Assembly (NCBI GenBank): GCA_030549205.1
Contig: JAUKTV010000001.1
Location: 868,001-932,000, forward strand
Origin: Apiosordaria backusii
Taxonomy: Eukaryota > Ascomycota > Sordariomycetes > Sordariales > Lasiosphaeriaceae
DNA length: 64,000 bases
Direction of reading: 5' to 3'
Shown: piece after piece, positions 11,301 through 24,181 of the stretch
Layout of the letters: every line of letters starts with the position of its first letter
Position numbering within the stretch: the stretch's first letter is position 1
Program-made: the position numbers and the translations under genes
Notes under the pieces: generated by a model
Told to the model about the DNA's origin: nothing
Seen by the model: only the letters and a program-made list of their open reading frames with translations
Database searches by the model: none

Positions 11301-13577
11301 AATTCGTGTCGCCAGCCAACGCCAGGCCGGACCATGGCGGGGAAAAAAAGAAAGAAGCCCATGAAAGAAACGCCTTGTCGGCCTTGACAGAGCTCGACAC
11401 TGAGCTAGCCTCTTTCGTCCGGGCCAAACGCATCTCGAGCCAGGTCATCGGGAACCCTGATCGCCCAAAACCCCACTGGCCTTATCGATTTGCTCTGGTC
11501 CCTGAGATAGGCACTTCAAACCACCATCTGACGGCTCTTGCAAGACGGAGAAGAGCTAGCACATCATATTCGGTACATCTGGTCTGTGTTCGTGGCATTG
11601 GTGGTATTCGGGTTGTCCGCGGGGGAAAGGGGCGGGTAGGATCGAGGGTTGGAGGTGCAGCAGGTACCACGTTAACAGACATTCTAGCGTCAACATCAAA
11701 TTGCTTGACCCATGCTTCCCACCCCACCAAAAAAGAAACGAGCTTCAGGTGTTCAGGTTGTCCATCCACCCATCTGCTGCATCTCCATGCACCTCCAGCC
11801 ATTGAATTGAACACGGCCACGGCCACGACCACAACCACAACCACAACAGAGCATCGAAACCGTCACCGGCCGGCTTCCATCTGCCTGTCGAACCAGGGCA
11901 CCTGGCGTTGCTCCCACCCGCCCCCCGTCCTGTCCCTGTCTTGTCCCCGCCCCCTTCCACTTCCACTTCCAAAACAATATCTTTTGATTCTTCGTGAACT
12001 CCTTGATCCCAAATCACTCGCCCCCCGCGGCTTGGTGCCGGCTTGCTTGTTCTAGAAAGACTGGGATGCCCACTCAGAAGTAGTCCATCGCAGTGGATAG
12101 TTCTTTGTCCCACGGGCGGTGCTAGGGCTTCAAGTTTCTCGACTGGAGCCACTAACAAAAGACTACGTCCGGCACGAGACCTCCTGAGCAATCTCACAAT
12201 TCCATTCCCGGAATCTCGGGCAGGCATCATCGAAGAACTGCAAACCCAAATCCCAACGCCTTTTTGCCACAGCATCACAGCTCATCCAACATCTGCGAAT
12301 GTCTTAAGGTGCTCGCGGCGCTCTCGTGGCCTTCAGCGTGACTTGACCCTTCGGCTAGCCTGTCCAGGATCCAGCCACTAACGAGTAACGTGCCTTCCCC
12401 GCTCCCACACTTCAACCCTCCTAAAGCAGCTGCGGCAGCACGCTTACCTTGCCTGCACCCTCGCGCATCTATCCTTGAACAGGACACCCGACAGACACAT
12501 CTTCACTCTTGTCTCTCCTGTTCCCTTCCTTGAGCACCCCCCTTTTGTCCTCTTCTCTTTCTCAATCCCGCTGCTCGACGGCGGCGAAGACCCTTACTCT
12601 TCTACCACTTCAACTGTCAGGACGCAACGCCCTGTCCGGCAATACGCGGCCTACTGGCCACATCCCCTCCAACTCTCTGAGAGCTTCGCGCCTGCAATGG
12701 GAGGTCGCGTTTAGCGCTGCCGCACCCCTCCGCGAAAAGTCAGCGCATCGATAAAAGTCGACAGTTTTCATCGGAAAACTAAATTGCCAGTCCGCCGTCC
12801 ATAACTCACTAGGGCGGGTTTCATGAGGATTGGGTTTGGAGCCTCCGGTACTACGCTCCATCCGTTCGGCAAGGAGTCCGGGATAGACCGTCTTTGATTC
12901 CTCTGGGTCCTAAACGCCCTCACCTCACAGCCTGTCAGCCCCGAGCTCTCCTTGATATCGTCGGCCACAACACAAATTACATTTCCAAATTCACTTTTGT
13001 TGACATTTGCGCCATTCGCTTTCTCGATCTTTTTTCCCTTACTTGCTTTCCACCTTTCTAGAAATTGCGACAAATACCCCAATCATAGAGTTTCCAACAG
13101 ACCTGTGTTGTGTAAGTGGCCCCCTTTTCTCACGACACCGAGGACAGGCATCAATCAGTCCATCGTGCATGCCCGACCAACAATGAGCTGCCTATGCACT
13201 TCCTTTTGGTCGGTCATGACTGGGCTACCTTGTTGATGGGACCCTAGTCTTCGCACATCTCAGCAGATGCTGCAAGCCCAACTCATATGGACTTGCTTAC
13301 CTGATAACGGAGACATCCCACTCTCTGAATCTATGCTGACTAGGCCTACAGCTGATCATCCTTCACGCGCCCTAGAGATATTCGATAAACGTCTTAGAAA
13401 TCTCAGTTTTTTTTGAGTTTCCGTCGCTAGTCGCCACTTGTTTAACGTCATCCGGCTAGTGCAGGCGGGCAACTCGACCATTTGCCATCATCCACCTTGC
13501 TAGCTATAAGTCAGGTGAATATTTGGCTCGGCTCAACCAGCCCACTTTCAATTGACTTTGATTCCAAGGACGATATC
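11301..13577 (+). promoter_or_regulatory. Promoter and long 5' leader of the PSP1-domain gene
   Basis: Pyrimidine-rich plus-strand sequence with many short upstream frames, typical of a long fungal 5' leader. A possible leader intron runs 13112-13351 (donor GTAAGT, branch-like GCTGAC, acceptor CTACAG). A 272-codon open frame at 11237-12055 has no motif and is not accepted as a gene. Transcription start cannot be placed. Confidence 0.4.
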
Positions 13578-13842
13578 ATGAGCTCCAGTGGAGGAAAGCC
13601 GGGCCCTCCGCCCAAGCAGGGCCAAGGACCCTTCTCAGGCGTTGCACCCAGCAGCCAGGCGATACTGCTTGATAAACTAGGTCGAAGGTCGACCCCCGAC
13701 TCGGAGGCTCTCGCCAGCTCTGATGATGAACCGGAGACTTTGCGCCAGGAAAATGTGCCGCCTACTGTACAGCCGCCAAAACCTATGCGCCGCGCTTCTT
13801 GGTTGAATGATACCACACAACAACAACAGCAACAACAACAGC

Positions 13843-13886
<44 letters not shown>

Positions 13887-16393
13887 CCGTTGCGCCAAAG
13901 GAAGGAGTCTTTTGCTAGCAGCTCAATGTCTCCGACAACCTCTCACCCGAGTACGCCTGCCGCTGACGCAGGAGCCTCCGCCTGGGGGGCCACTACCGGG
14001 GTTCTCGGCAGAGCTCATTCCGGGAGCGGCACGTTTGCTTGGGGAACTGGCATCTGGAATACGGAACGAAAGGAACCCCCTTCACGCTTGACTGAGGTAC
14101 TTCCCTCTCCAACTTCAGCAGTGCCTCCGGGAGGGTCATCCAGCTCATTCTTCGGCAATGATGTCGGTCTCACACAAACATCGCCCGGCCCGCGGGATGC
14201 ACCTAACGCACAGATTCCGTTCCCGATCCCTCTGCATCCTACCCCGAAGACGTACCGGTCCCAGTCGTATTCCGTGGGTCAGCTTGAGCCTTCCGAGTCG
14301 GCCACGACCGCCGGTATCCCTCCAGTCCTCGGCTCCCGAGTTCGTCCAGTGGGTCACTCCGGCCTTCAGCACCGCCCTTCTCGGCCTAGCATGTTGAGTG
14401 AGATGGCAAATGATTCATCGCTCGGAAAGGTGAACGAGGATGATGACGACGATAGCACTGGCTCCTTGCAGGGAAGCCAGCACCAGGAACAGGCCAAGAC
14501 GATTGAGATGCTTACTCGGGAGAACATGATGTTGCGTCAGCAGCAGTATCAAAACCAATCGCGGCTGAGACCCCGGGCCTCAACGTCATCTTGGGGCTTG
14601 GGAAATGGTTACTTTACACAGGAACCAGTTCCTGAGGAATCTGATTACGCCATTGATGAACACGATGAAGCCAACGATGGTTCTGAAATGGCAGCTAGAA
14701 GGAATCTTGCACGACGGATGAGCGAGTATGGACCTGGGACGCTTCGGACTCCGTACCTGATTGAGAATAGGAAGCTGGAAAATGTCAAGAAGGGTTTCTG
14801 GCAGAGCTCTCTCGGGTTTGGCGGTATAGGAGAACCCCCTCAGAGCAGGCGTCATTCTTTCGCCGACGTACCGACCCGTCAAGCCTCTATAAGTTCGATC
14901 AGTGAAGCGGCACTTGAGCAGGCCTCCCAAGATCTCTCTCATTCGCAGGAGTTTTCTTCTGTCTATTCCGACAATGCCAACTTCACTGCTGGCAATCAAG
15001 GTAAGATTACTTGCATATTCCTACCCTGAATTCAGTCTTCTAACCAGTTTGGTAGTCCCCTCTTACTTTTTGCCTGGTAACGGATCAGGCGCTGCACAGC
15101 AAGGCCTTGGACAGGTGGGACTGTATCCGAACCAGTACCCATCTCCATACGGTGGACTTCCTGGTTCGTACGCCAACAGGCCCATTTCGCCGCATCGTAG
15201 CATGTACGGCGTGACGCAGCCTCGGCACAGCCAATCACTCTACATTGTTCTTTTCAAGTGTTCTAGAGCGGATGTCTTCTACATTCAGGAAGGCACCGGT
15301 CTCAGTGTCAAACCCGGCGACCTGGTGATTGTTGAGGCTGATCGCGGTACTGATCTGGGTACCGTTGCAAAGGATAACGTCGACTGGCAAACAGCCAAGG
15401 AGGCCAAGGAGCATTATGCTGAGGAGCAATATCGATGGCTCATGATGTACTCTCAGAACGCCAGCGCAGCGCAAGACGGGGCCGGTGCTGGTCTCATGGC
15501 TGCCTCCAATGGCCTTCAGGGAAGTGCCGTGGGCGGTATGGGTCCTCCGAGCCAGAATCATATGCAGGAGCCGAGCTCGGGTGAGTTGAAACCGAAGCTC
15601 ATCAGGCGGCTTGCACAACCCCATGAGATACATGGATTGCGGGAGAAGGAGGGCCAGGAGGCCAAAGCGAAGCGTGTTTGTCAGCAAAAGGTCAAGGAGC
15701 ATGGTCTCAACATGGAGATTCTGGATGCCGAATTTCAAGTGTAAGTGTTGACCTTTCTTTACAAAGATTCGCAACTAACAGCCGGGCAGGGACTGGAAAA
15801 AACTCACCTTTTATTATTTCGCCGATTCGTACATCAACTTCAACTCTCTCGTCACAGACCTGTTCAAAATCTACAAGACTCGCATCTGGATGTCGGCAAT
15901 TAACCCAGCATCTTTTGCGAGCCCGACCCTCGGTCTTCCGGCTCCCAGTGGTATTGGCCCCGGAGCAGTGGTGAACCGGGCCATGGCGACCACAGGAAGA
16001 CGCCAGGACAACCAACAGGAAACCCAAAATGCTTTCCCAGCACCCGGTCAAGCCGATCGAGGTGCGCGACCGGCATTCACGATGCCGTTCGCCGAACGGG
16101 CGGTGGCTCCCAGCCCCAACTATCCCGCTGCGAACTTTCCCTACAACCCCTATTCCGCATTTGCAAACCCGGCTGCTCGCGCCGGGGCCATGCCGTATGC
16201 ACCCGGTATGGTTCAGGGCTTGGATGCCTATGCGAGCGCTTTCCCACAAGGCGGGGACTATGCGAGCCGTGGACGGTTCCCCCCACCTCAGTCCGCTACG
16301 CCAGGACCCCAGCAGGATCAAGCTGTGCCGGCCCTGGGACCTCAGGCGGATTGGGTCGGCTCTTTCCAGGGTCTGTCCCTCAACTCTCGCTAG
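13578..16393 (+). CDS. PSP1 C-terminal domain protein
   Basis: Exons 13578-15000, 15056-15740 and 15790-16393 give 903 residues. The start is the first in-frame ATG (ATGAGCTCC, purine at -3); the frame is open further upstream but has no ATG. The N-terminal half is disordered, with a 23-glutamine run and several acidic and Ser-rich tracts. The PSP1 C-terminal domain starts near residue 535 (YIVLFKCSRADVFYIQEG, then VKPGDLVIVEADRGTDLG) and, after an insert of about 60 residues, resumes across intron 2 with DWKKLTFYYFADSYINF. Proteins of this family include yeast Psp1, a suppressor of DNA polymerase alpha mutations linked to RNA granules, and Crithidia cell-cycle mRNA-binding proteins; the molecular role is uncertain. 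The C-terminal tail is rich in Pro, Ala and Tyr. Splice phases agree at both introns. Confidence 0.85.
13818..13886 (+). repeat. CAA/CAG trinucleotide tract (23 Gln)
   Basis: Near-pure CAA repeat with two CAG interruptions inside the PSP1-domain gene, encoding 23 consecutive glutamines. Likely length-variable between strains. Confidence 0.95.
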
Positions 16394-17474
16394 GACGGTG
16401 ACGACGTTGTGCTTTTGCAGCTACGCCTTTATACTTGTATTTACTTCCTGCGTTTCGTTTTTCCAGCGCGCTAAGACGACCTAAAACGACGAGACTTTCG
16501 CTCATTTGGAACCGAGATACAGAAAAGAAAGACTACGGCATGAAAAGATTTCTGGGACGGTCGATCCTTTTCATTACGAGGCTATGGGACATGTCAAGAC
16601 TACATCATGGTTTACCTGAGGGTGACCATTTGCTTTTGGGGGCGTCGGTGGGCAGTTTGCTTCGGGTGAGAACATGTTCAATACCGCAAGACAACTGGCC
16701 TGCTTTTTATTTTCTTCTTCGAGATCTAATATTTCTTGAGATTTTGGCCTCATAAGGGCGCCACCTTCTTTTACTTCAACGTGTTTCTTTCTTTTTTTTC
16801 CTCTTTGCTCAGACGTCGAGCCGTCGCTTTCTCCATTTGACGAACAGAAGACTTTGCCATAGACAGACAGAAAGGGGCTTCACGGGAGCATTGTGTAATC
16901 TGATACTACAAAACGGGAACTTTTTCGAAATTGGTTTAGGGATGGATCAGCTGTTACGGGCATTACAACAAAGATTTGAGTTTTTACTTGCGTGGCTTTG
17001 CCTTTTGTTTTCTCCGCAGATTCACTGCTACCAGTTAGCTCCTGGCATCTAGTTTTCTCAGGTAGTTGACGACTTTTAATTGAGACTGTCTTGATTTTGA
17101 TGAGAGTTATGTCTGATGTGTGTGTGATGCTGACAAGTGATAGAAAGTGTATGATCAGTGTGCTTCACAGCCTCAAAGCCATGATGGTTTGATTCCTATG
17201 GCAGTTTGAAGAGATCTGGCCCAAGAAGTCAAGAGTCTCGAGGCTGTCAATGTCAAGTTCAAGTGAACAGTGGGTCTCGAAGCTGCCAAGACGTGAAGTT
17301 TGAGAGGTGGGGCAGGTGGAGCTTGGACCACATGCACACAATCCCGGATTGGACTAGCGTCCTGCCCACTGTTAGGGCTTGCGGTTTCCTCTCACAATTG
17401 CAAAATTCTCGATTTTTTGGCAACCTTCGATTCCTGATCACGAACTCCCGTCTACTAATAACCACAGGAATCCG
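16394..17474. other. Intergenic between the PSP1 gene and RPL15
   Basis: Contains the 3' flank of the PSP1-domain gene (T-rich) and the promoter and 5' leader of RPL15. Short open frames here have no recognisable motif. Confidence 0.5.
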
Positions 17475-17611
17475 GTACGTACTAAGCCCCCCCTCCGCCA
17501 TTGAAGCCGACGGCATTTCTTTGCAGCTCTCCGCTCAGGAACAGCTTCGATTTCGATTGCCCGATTTCTTTTTGTTGGTAACAAGACGCTGACCTGCGAA
17601 ACTCTGCACAG
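17475..17611 (+). other. Probable 5' UTR intron of RPL15
   Basis: GTACGT donor at 17475, GCTGACC branch-like site near 17588 and a TGCACAG acceptor ending at 17611, leaving only GCAAA before the start codon. Leader introns are common in fungal ribosomal protein genes. Confidence 0.55.
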
Positions 17612-17616
17612 GCAAA

Positions 17617-18453
17617 ATGGGCGCCCTCAAGTACCTCGAAGAGCTCTCCAAGAAGAAGCAGAGCGATGTCGTCTGCTTCCTTCTCCGGGTTCGCTGCTGG
17701 GAGGTCAGTTAATATCCGATTCGATTCGAGAGAACATGTGGACGGCGGCTTCGCAGCGGGCTTTTCTGTTGGCACCTTGTCGATGGAGGTCCGCGTGCGA
17801 TTGACCGCCGCCCTTGCTATACACTCGTTGAACATTTGCTGAGAGTGCATCAATATAGCTCCGCCAGTTGAAGGTCATCCACCGTGCTTCCCGCCCCAGC
17901 CGCCCCGACAAGGCCCGCCGCCTCGGCTACAAGGCCAAGCAGGGCTATGTCATCTACCGTGTGCGTGTCCGCCGTGGTGGCCGCAAGAAGCCCGCCCCCA
18001 AGGGTGCCACCTATGGTATGTTCACTCCAAAAGAAGAACCTCGAATCTCGGGAGGACAATGACTGACCAAACCTTCACTTTACAGGCAAGCCCACCAACC
18101 AGGGTGTGAACCAGCTCAAGTACCAGCGCTCCCTCAAGGCCACCGCTGAGGAGCGTGTCGGCCGCTGCTGCTCCAACCTCCGCGTCCTCAACTCGTACTG
18201 GATCAACCAGGACTCCACCTACAAGTACTTCGAGGTCATCCTCGTCGACCCCCAGCACAAGGCCATCCGCCGCGATCCCCGCATCAACTGGATCGTCAAC
18301 CCCGTGCACAAGCACCGCGAGTCCCGTGGCCTCACCGCTACCGGCAAGAAGTCCCGCGGTCTCAACAAGGGCCACCGCTACAACAAGACCAGGGCTGGCC
18401 GCAGAAAGACCTGGAAGCGCCACAACACCCTCTCCCTCTGGCGCTACAGGTAG
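17617..18453 (+). CDS. RPL15: 60S ribosomal protein L15 (eL15)
   Basis: Three exons, 17617-17703, 17859-18015 and 18086-18453, give 203 residues, the normal eL15 length. The protein starts [18 protein letters not shown] and continues through [33 protein letters not shown] and the C-terminal [15 protein letters not shown], all family hallmarks. It is a core component of the cytosolic large ribosomal subunit. Codons are strongly C-ending, as expected for a highly expressed gene, unlike the flanking DNA. A further intron probably lies in the 5' UTR just before the ATG. Both coding introns (155 and 70 nt) keep frame only with the sites given. Confidence 0.97.
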
Positions 18454-19234
18454 ATGCGCGGTCGTCACTGACCGTGTCATTTGTAATGATGGCAAAGGAG
18501 ATGATGGGGCTGGTTCGGCTCTGGTTCTTCTGTTTCGTGGCATTTCACATGTGCTTTCTCGCATCGTGGACAAGGCGAGGTCTGGTACTCGCTTGAGGAA
18601 TTCGGGAGCTATGCTATGGAGAATCTGGTCTTAGCTGAGCAGAGAGAGAAAAAAGGAATGGACAGTGTGCCGTGAAGGCTACACGTAACGATATTTTGTC
18701 TGTCCATCAGGCGTTTTATGAATGCATTGTGAATACCCTTGGAGTTTGGGATTGATTGCCTTTGTTTTCCTCTACTTGTGCCGTCCCTTTTTTTTTTTTG
18801 CCAGGTGACAGTGACATCTTCCTGGCTCTCTTTCCATTCGTGTGGTCCATTGTAAAGTCTTGTGGGCCTTTTTCTCGTATTCCTTGTAGACAATGCCTGC
18901 CTTGTTCCTGCCATCCATGTGCATATTGCACTTTTCAGTGTCTCTTTGTGACATTCAACCCAACATGCCAAGCCCACATCCCATTTATCAACGACACTCG
19001 CAACCTGTATGTATGCTCGTATAATATACGATAAAACCTCGAAATCTCACCAATTAATCCCCAAATTGAAGGCCTGTTGTCTTTTATGCCCTTTACCTCT
19101 ATCACCGACATGTTTTCAACGTCGGAACTTTTCTTAGTTGTGGGATACCATCCTAATAACACATTTTTATGCACGGTTCATTATTGCCCTCTTGCCCTCT
19201 CTGTTTCCACAACCAACCCCCATTTGAGCGAGAT
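18454..19234. other. Convergent 3' flanks of RPL15 and MRPL16
   Basis: About 780 bp between two convergent genes, with T-runs near 18790. No gene or RNA recognised. Confidence 0.5.
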
Positions 19235-20249
19235 CTATGAGGGAGGAGCAGCAGCACTTGAGCTTGCCTCCGCCGGTGGCGCTGGCGCTGTCTCAGCAAC
19301 TGTAGGCAGCTTCTTCCTCGGCCTCTTGAGGTCCTCGACTGTCAGGCCGTTTTCGAGCTTGGTGATCCCGACGACGGGGGGGTCGTTTCTGGTGATGATT
19401 TCGTATTGTCCTGGGGATATGTGTTAGGATGTGAAGGGGGAACGTATGTTGGGAAGGGGAAACATACCAGGCAACTTGTTCCCCGCCAGCCTGAATGCAT
19501 CCCTAATGACCTGCTCGTGGAGCACGCCGCGAATCTCAAAGACTACCTGGTTGGCGGCCACGCGGGCGGCCCAGTGGTCGAAGGAGCCTTTTCCTTTGCC
19601 CATACGCATCTAGATTCCGGAGAATATTAGCATCAATTGCTTCTTAAATGTCGATCGTTTCCTCATGCCCAACCCCTCCACATGTCAAGCCCTCCCATAT
19701 CATTCCTCTCTTCATATCATTCCCCTCCTAACATCAACCCCCCTCTCCTCTCCCTCCTCCAGCGACCAGACCTCCTCCCCCTCACAACAATATCAAGATA
19801 AGGGGGCGGTATAAACCTACCTCATTCCCAGAAATAAACACCCCCACATTGCAGCACTTCCTCTTGTAAAGCCTGTACTTTTGCCCCCTCAGGCGGGCCT
19901 TGATCGTGTCCTCGGCCATCTTGAAGTGCTTGGCCGAGATCCTCCGGCCGTGGTCGCACATGCGCAATCCGAAGTCGCCCCAGACTACGGTTGTCCCTTT
20001 GGTTGAGCCGCCAGTGGGGACGCGGGGGCGGCCCTTCATCATTTTGTTTTTGCGGAGGAGGTTTGGTTCTAGCCAGTTGCCGAGGCGGGCTGCGGAGACT
20101 GAAAAGGGGCGGACGGCATTTTGGGTGGTGGTGGGGATGAGGGTTGTAGGTCTTCGGAGGAGGGGGGCGGTAATGGTTGAGGGGGTGGATATCCTGAGAG
20201 AGGCAAAGGCGCTCAGGAGGGAGGACGGGGAGGGCCGTGAGGGCGGCAT
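19235..20249 (-). CDS. MRPL16: Mitochondrial large-subunit ribosomal protein uL16m
   Basis: Exons 20249-19821, 19609-19468 and 19410-19235 encode 248 residues. uL16m sits near the peptidyl-transferase region of the mitoribosome large subunit. An N-terminal Ser/Arg/Thr-rich presequence of about 50 residues ends around [11 protein letters not shown]. The L16 core follows: [21 protein letters not shown], then the highly conserved [12 protein letters not shown] at the start of exon 2, and [20 protein letters not shown]. The C-terminus carries a fungal extension rich in Ala and Pro. The intron before RMGKGKG (211 nt) and the second intron (57 nt) both keep frame. The gene is divergent from RFC1 with about 510 bp between starts. 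Confidence 0.93.
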
Positions 20250-20760
20250 GATTGTGAGGGTTTGACTGGGGTGGAGGGGGGAGATCGCAATGGGGGAGCT
20301 CTCCTCGCTATCACAAGATATCAATGGGTTTGCTGCGCCAAAAACTGAGCTCGCTGCGCCGGGGTGCCGGGAAAACTTCGGCGAGGGGAGACAGCTGTGG
20401 TGGAAAGTGGGGCAGAACTTTTTAAGTACCCGATGGTGGGTCGTCACGTTCTGGCGCGGTTGGGGTGCGCCAAGCATGAGGGAGGCTCGCGTCACTACTT
20501 TCCGATGGAAGCGCGTTTCCAATCTATTTCACTTGAACTTGCCGTGGAAAGTAGTCGTGAGATTCTAGGCTTCAACGGTTGCCTGGTTTTGCCTTTCAAA
20601 GTTTGACAACGACACAAGGGCAAGAGATTCTGCTTTTTAGGTTGGGCTTTTTTAAAGGCAGCGGTCGATATTCTTCTTTTACCAATTGGGGATTTCTCTT
20701 CCGATTTAGTTGCGAGCTTGAGAGGAAGCCACATAACAGGCACATACACACACATCCACC
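20250..20760. promoter_or_regulatory. Divergent promoter, MRPL16 / RFC1
   Basis: About 510 bp between divergent start codons. No site could be assigned with confidence; a perfect MluI cell-cycle box was not found. Confidence 0.4.
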
Positions 20761-23700
20761 ATGCCTGATATCCGATCATTCTTCGCGCCGAAAGGCGGTG
20801 CAGCGCCGCCGCCTAAACCTGCACCAAAGAAAAAGGAAGAGGAGAAGAAGGGTCGTGGGAGTGCGTTTTTATTCTGGAGGTTGGAAATGTGTTTGATGGA
20901 GTTGCTAACGTTGGTGTAGAGGCCCGCAAGGTTGTCGAGGATAGCGATGAGGATGAGGAGGTTGTCGAGTACGTTTAGCCGGTTGCACGCTCACACAAAC
21001 CGCGACTGACATTTTACAGAGTGAAGAAGGCTACCAGAAGCACACCACGGAAAAAGGCAGCGTATGTTTGCCTCTCCTGATGTTTGATATGTCTTCGACT
21101 TACACTCCGCAGAGCACCGATCGAGGCCAAAGGCACCGAAATCTCTACATCACAATACTTTGCTTCTGCCAAAGCCAAACCAGCTGCCACTGCGACTTCA
21201 AGCACACCAAAAAAGGCTGCAGCCAAACCCACCCCCGAGCTCCCAGTTCGCGCAAGCCCACGAAACAAACCGGCCGCCAAGCCAGCCCCTGAGCCAAAGA
21301 CCAAAAAACCAGTCACTGCGTACAAGAAGCATGTCCACCACGACGATGGCGCTTTCGTCGATGAGGACGACGAAGATGCTGGAGACGATATCTTTGCCGC
21401 TGACGTCAGAGGCAATAAGAGAAAGAAGGATGACTATGAAGAGGAGGAAAGCGAGGAAGAACCCCTGCCCAAGCCTAAACGAGTCGCATCCCGCGCTGGA
21501 AAGAAAATCAAGGACGAATCTGACGAGGACGACTTTGAACCCGAGCCCAAAAAGCCAGTCGCCAAAAAGCCAGCTGCCTCCGCCGCGAGCAAGAAACGAA
21601 AGTCACCGGTGACTGACAGCGAAGAGGAGGAAGAGGAGGTCAAGAAGCCTGCAAAGAAGGCAGCGCCAGCGAAACCTCGCGCCCCGAGGGCTAAGAAGGA
21701 GGCTGAGGCTGAGACGGACGATGTGAAGGATATTCTTGCCAACATTCCGACAATCCAGGCGCCTGATGCGCCGCCCAAGGATCCCAATTACAAATTTGAC
21801 TTTAGAAATAAGGGTGGTGGAGGAAATGCTGGGCCCGCTCCCCTGGCTGGTACTGTGGAGATTCCCGAGGGAGAGGAGGATTGTCTTACGGGCAAGACGT
21901 TTGTGTTCACTGGACTGCTCAAGACCATATCCCGTGAAGATGGTCAAGCTCTAGTCAAACGGTATGGTGGCAAGGTTACTGGTGCCCCGAGCAGCAAGAC
22001 CGATTTTGTTGTTCTTGGTGATGACGCCGGCCCGAGCAAGCTCAGAAAGATCAAGGAGCACAACATCAAGACCATTGATGAGGAAGGCCTCTTCTACCTA
22101 ATCAAGACCATGCCGGCCGGTGGTGGTGGCGGCAAGGGGGCTGAGAAGGCCAAGCAGAAGCGCGAGGAAGAGGAAAAGAAAGCCAAGGAAGAAGCGGCCC
22201 GTATGGAACAGGAAGAAAAGATTAGGCAGGCCGAGGCGGCAAGGGCTGCGAAGAAGGCTGCTGCTGCTCGAGGAACGGCGGCTCCTGCTCCCCAGGCGAC
22301 CGTACCCCTAACTCAGCTGTGGACGGCAAAATACGCCCCTACCTCGCTCAATCAGATCTGCGGCAACAAGGCGAACGTGGAAAGAATCCAGGGATGGCTC
22401 AAGAACTGGCCCAAGCACAAAAAGTACGACTTTCAGAAGAGGGGTGCTGATGGCATGGGCGGGTACCGCGCAATCATCATTTCTGGTCCGCCAGGCATTG
22501 GCAAGACTACTTCGGCTCACCTCGCTGCCAAGCTGGAGGGATACGATGTGATTGAAAGCAATGCCTCTGACAGTCGCAGCAAGAAGCTTGTTGAGAATGG
22601 TGTCATGGAAGTCATCAACAACACCTCGCTGCTAGGCTACTTTGCTGGTGATGGCAAGGCTGCCGATGTGGGCAAGAAGAAGATTGTCTTGGTCATGGAC
22701 GAGGTCGATGGTATGTCTGCTGGTGATCGTGGTGGTGTTGGTGCGCTGGCCAAGCTTTGCAAGAAGACCGAGGTGCCCCTTATTCTCATCTGCAACGACC
22801 GCAGGCTGCCCAAGATGAAGCCGTTTGATCACGTTGCGTTCGACATCAAGTTCCAACGTCCTACCGTTGATCAGATTCGCTCACGCGTCATGACAATCTG
22901 CCACAGAGAAGGTCTGAAGATGCCACCTCCGGTCGTCAACGCTTTGATCGAGGGCAGCGGTAAGGACATTCGGCAGATTATCAATATGCTGGCCACCGCC
23001 AAACTCGACCAAACGACGATGGACTTTGACCAGACAAAGGCCATGGCCAAGGCTTGGGAGAAGCATGTCATTCTCAAGCCGTGGGATATTTGCCAAAAGA
23101 TCATTGGCGGCGGCATGTTTGGTTCGGCCAGCAAGGCCACTCTGAACGACAAGATCGAGCTCTACTTCAACGACCACGAGTTCAGCTACTTGATGGTTCA
23201 AGAAAACTATCTGCGCGCCAAACCCAACGCTATCAGCGGCCTGGGCATGCACCCGCGGGAGCAAAATCTCAAGTATCTCGAGCTGGTGGACATGGCAGCA
23301 GAGAGCATCAGTGACGGTGATCTCGTCGACCGCATGATCCACGGTCCCCAGCAGCACTGGTCTCTGATGCCGACCCATGCCGTCTTCAGCACCGTCAAGC
23401 CGGCCTCTTGCATTGCCGGCCAGTTTGGAGCTCAGCCTGTTTTTACTTCCTGGCTGGGCAACAACAGCAAGTACGGCAAGCTGTCTCGCTACGTCCGCGA
23501 GATTCACTCTCACATGCGGCTCAAGTCTTCTGGTGATCACAATGAGATTCGCCAGCAGTATCTCCCTGTGTTGTGGCACCAGCTGGTGAAGAAGCTGGAG
23601 CTGGAGGGCAAGGAGGCGGTTGAGGGCGTGATTGAGCTAATGGATAGCTACTACTTGACGAGGGAGGACTTTGATTTCATCAAGGAACTGGGTGTGGGTG

Positions 23701-24181
23701 AGCAGGATGAGGAGAAGGTGAATATTGACACGCAGACCAAGTCGGCCTTTACGAGGATGTATGTTCCCACCCCACACCTCTCTCCCTTTTTATCATTGAT
23801 TACTAACATGAAATGTACAGATACAACCAAGCCTCCCACCCCGTCCCCTTCATGCGGGCGACCAACCTCCCCGCTCAGGCCAAGAAGCTCAGCCGTGACG
23901 TCCCCGACTTGGAGGAGGCGATTGAAGAGGAAGATGATGAGGTGGCCGTGGCGGAGCCGGTGGATGATGAGGAGGAGGATCTTGATCTTGGCAAGGATAA
24001 ATATATCAAGCAACCTAAGAAGAAGGCCGCTCCCAAGAAGGCTGCTGCTGCGCCGAAGAAGGCGGCGGGGAAGAAGAAGGGGGGTGGTGATGATGATGAT
24101 GAGGATGAGGATGATGTTGTTCCGGCGAAGGCCAAGGCGAAGCCAGCTGCAAAACCGAGGGGACGGCCTAAGAAGGTTTAG
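20761..24181 (+). CDS. RFC1: Replication factor C large subunit
   Basis: Five exons, 20761-20860, 20920-20968, 21020-21061, 21113-23758 and 23821-24181, give 1065 residues. RFC1 is the large subunit of the clamp loader that opens PCNA at primer ends in the nucleus. The N-terminus MPDIRSFFAPKGG carries a PIP-box-like motif (IRSFF), as in other RFC1 proteins. Acidic/Lys-rich linkers follow, then a BRCT domain at about 315-395 (LTGKTFVFTGLL). The AAA+ module has Walker A GPPGIGKTT at about 522 and a Walker B-like VLVMDEVDG near 590; SNASDSRSKK and CNDRRLPKM are typical RFC1 blocks. The C-terminal RFC1 domain follows, then a Lys/Asp-rich tail with an AT-hook-like PRGRPKK. Three tiny exons at the 5' end are easy to miss; all phases agree. 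Confidence 0.96.

Noticed and set aside
11237..12055. 272-codon open frame
   Set aside because: No motif, biased by C-rich leader composition, and overlapped by equally long antisense frames.
13482..13577. Upstream extension of the PSP1-domain gene
   Set aside because: The frame is open but contains no ATG before 13578.
18155..18634. 159-codon open frame over RPL15
   Set aside because: It is an out-of-frame shadow of the strongly codon-biased RPL15 exon 3.
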